From Christensenella sp. UBA3944 (lineage in GTDB: Bacteria; Bacillota; Clostridia; Christensenellales; DTU072), in assembly GCA_002385605.1 (NCBI GenBank), contig DGDU01000057.1:7924-15595 (forward strand): 7,672 nucleotides of DNA, in the 5' to 3' direction. The translations under genes and the position numbers were made by a program. The notes beneath the pieces were generated by a model. It was given only the letters and a program-made list of their open reading frames with translations. It was not told where the DNA came from and did no database searches. Below are positions 7,122 to 7,672 of this stretch, piece by piece (within the stretch, counting starts at the first letter, position 1; every line of letters starts with the position of its first letter).

Positions 7122-7150
7122 TTTACTAAACTTTATATTTAAGTTATAAT
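7122..7150 (+). promoter_or_regulatory. Predicted sigma-A promoter for miaB
   Basis: TTTACT at 7122-7127 (4 of 6 matches to the -35 consensus), a 17-bp spacer and a perfect TATAAT at 7145-7150. The -10 box ends only 7 nt before the miaB ATG, so transcription should start at or within a base or two of the start codon. The AT-rich gap 7022-7157 contains nothing else I can assign: no small gene and no convincing terminator after the upstream operon. The only other structure is an 11-bp near-palindrome at 7091-7101 and a weak AT-rich hairpin at 7062-7075. Confidence 0.6.
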
Positions 7151-7157
7151 GTAGATT

Positions 7158-7646
7158 ATGAACATAGGAACATATTTTATCGAAACTTACGGCTGCCAGA
7201 TGAATGTTCACGACTCCGAAAAGATAGCGGGAGCGCTTAAAGGTATAGGCCTTTCGCCCGCGGATTCCGCTTCGGAAGCCGATGTCATTGTTTTCAACAC
7301 TTGCTGCATAAGGGATACCGCCGAAAAGCGCATTTTGGGCAATATCGGCGACCTTAAACATGTCAAAAACGCACGCAAAGACACTGTAATCGCGATAGTC
7401 GGGTGCATGACGCAGCAACAAGGCGCCGCCGAGGCGCTAATTGAAAAATTCCCCTTCATAGACATAGTTATGGGCACGGTTAACGCCCCCGAGCTTGCCG
7501 TAAAAGTTGCCGAAATACTTAACAATAAGCCAACTAAGCGCAAGAGCCGCATAGAGGTTGCCTTCCGCGACAAGCCCGAAATCAACGAGAACGAGCCGGT
7601 TTACCGCACCTCCGGCTGCAACGCATGGGTTAATATTATGTACGGC
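7158..7646 (+). CDS. miaB: tRNA-2-methylthio-N6-dimethylallyladenosine synthase MiaB, N-terminal part, truncated at the contig end
   Basis: MiaB is a radical-SAM methylthiotransferase that converts i6A37 to ms2i6A37 in tRNAs reading codons that begin with U. The 163 genuine codons cover the UPF0004 domain, with its three cluster ligands Cys13 (ETYGCQMN), Cys49 (NTCCIR) and Cys83 (VGCM). The fragment ends at AWVNIMYG, just before the radical-SAM CxxxCxxC motif that normally follows directly. Bases after 7646 are sequencing adapter, so the in-frame TGA at 7665-7667 is not a real stop and the last residues read from it (LSLIHI) are artificial. The ATG at 7158 must be the start: an in-frame TAG lies at 7152-7154, and the next ATG (7200) would remove Cys13. 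No ribosome-binding site is visible upstream, which with the promoter position suggests leaderless translation. Confidence 0.93.
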
Positions 7647-7672
7647 CTGTCTCTTATACACATCTGACGCTG
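7647..7672. other. Illumina Nextera transposase adapter contamination
   Basis: Bases 7647-7665 read CTGTCTCTTATACACATCT, the reverse complement of the 19-bp Tn5 mosaic end used in Nextera libraries. Bases 7666-7672 (GACGCTG) continue exactly into the Nextera read-1 adapter tail. Conserved MiaB protein sequence breaks exactly at this junction. This is a library artefact left at the contig end, not a chromosomal transposon end. Confidence 0.97.

Noticed and set aside
7022..7157. Remnant of the PHP or polymerase part of polC after the stop codon
   Set aside because: The 136-bp gap is AT-rich with many stops and shows no PHP or polymerase motifs, so a simple frameshift does not explain the short protein.
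7437..7661. Minus-strand open frame beginning MYKRQ
   Set aside because: Its start codon and first residues come from the Nextera adapter, and the rest is antisense to miaB.
7647..7665. Possible chromosomal Tn5 or IS50 end
   Set aside because: The 19-bp mosaic end is an engineered hybrid and is followed by Nextera read-1 adapter bases, which points to library contamination.

Overview
This window looks like a piece of a Clostridia-like Bacillota (Firmicutes) genome, probably a draft or metagenomic contig. The placement rests on gene order: frr-uppS-cdsA-dxr-rseP-ispG followed by a PolC-type gene is the classic Firmicutes arrangement. Genes of the MEP isoprenoid route (dxr, ispG) sit inside it. 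A finer taxonomic call is not supported by what I can see.

Layout. Positions 1-96 hold no recognisable gene, but contain a good sigma-A-type promoter just before frr. From 97 to 7021 seven genes lie on the + strand almost without gaps; neighbours overlap by 1-4 nt or are 1-13 nt apart, so they read as one operon. In order they encode ribosome recycling factor, undecaprenyl diphosphate synthase, CDP-diacylglycerol synthase, DXP reductoisomerase, the RseP/RasP site-2 protease, (E)-4-hydroxy-3-methylbut-2-enyl-diphosphate synthase, and a 509-residue protein resembling the front part of PolC. A 136-bp AT-rich gap (7022-7157) with a strong promoter follows, then the first 163 codons of miaB.

How the genes fit together. 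dxr and ispG supply IPP and DMAPP. uppS builds the C55 lipid carrier for cell-wall synthesis from these. cdsA makes CDP-diacylglycerol for phospholipids. rseP is a membrane protease. frr recycles ribosomes. The set is a translation, lipid and envelope housekeeping operon.

Most notable points. (1) Where full-length polC is expected there is a stand-alone protein with a PolC-like N-terminal domain, an OB fold and a DEDDh exonuclease, but no PHP and no polymerase domain. Its acidic OB-exonuclease linker contains QLNLF, a good match to the beta-clamp-binding pentamer. This is the best candidate for an undescribed system: a clamp-tethered proofreading or repair nuclease. (2) miaB has a TATAAT box ending 7 nt before its only plausible start and no ribosome-binding site, so its mRNA is predicted to be leaderless. 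(3) The last 26 bases (7647-7672) are Illumina Nextera transposase adapter, not genome. miaB is cut there and its apparent stop codon is artificial. (4) UppS carries His where a conserved active-site Glu is normally found.
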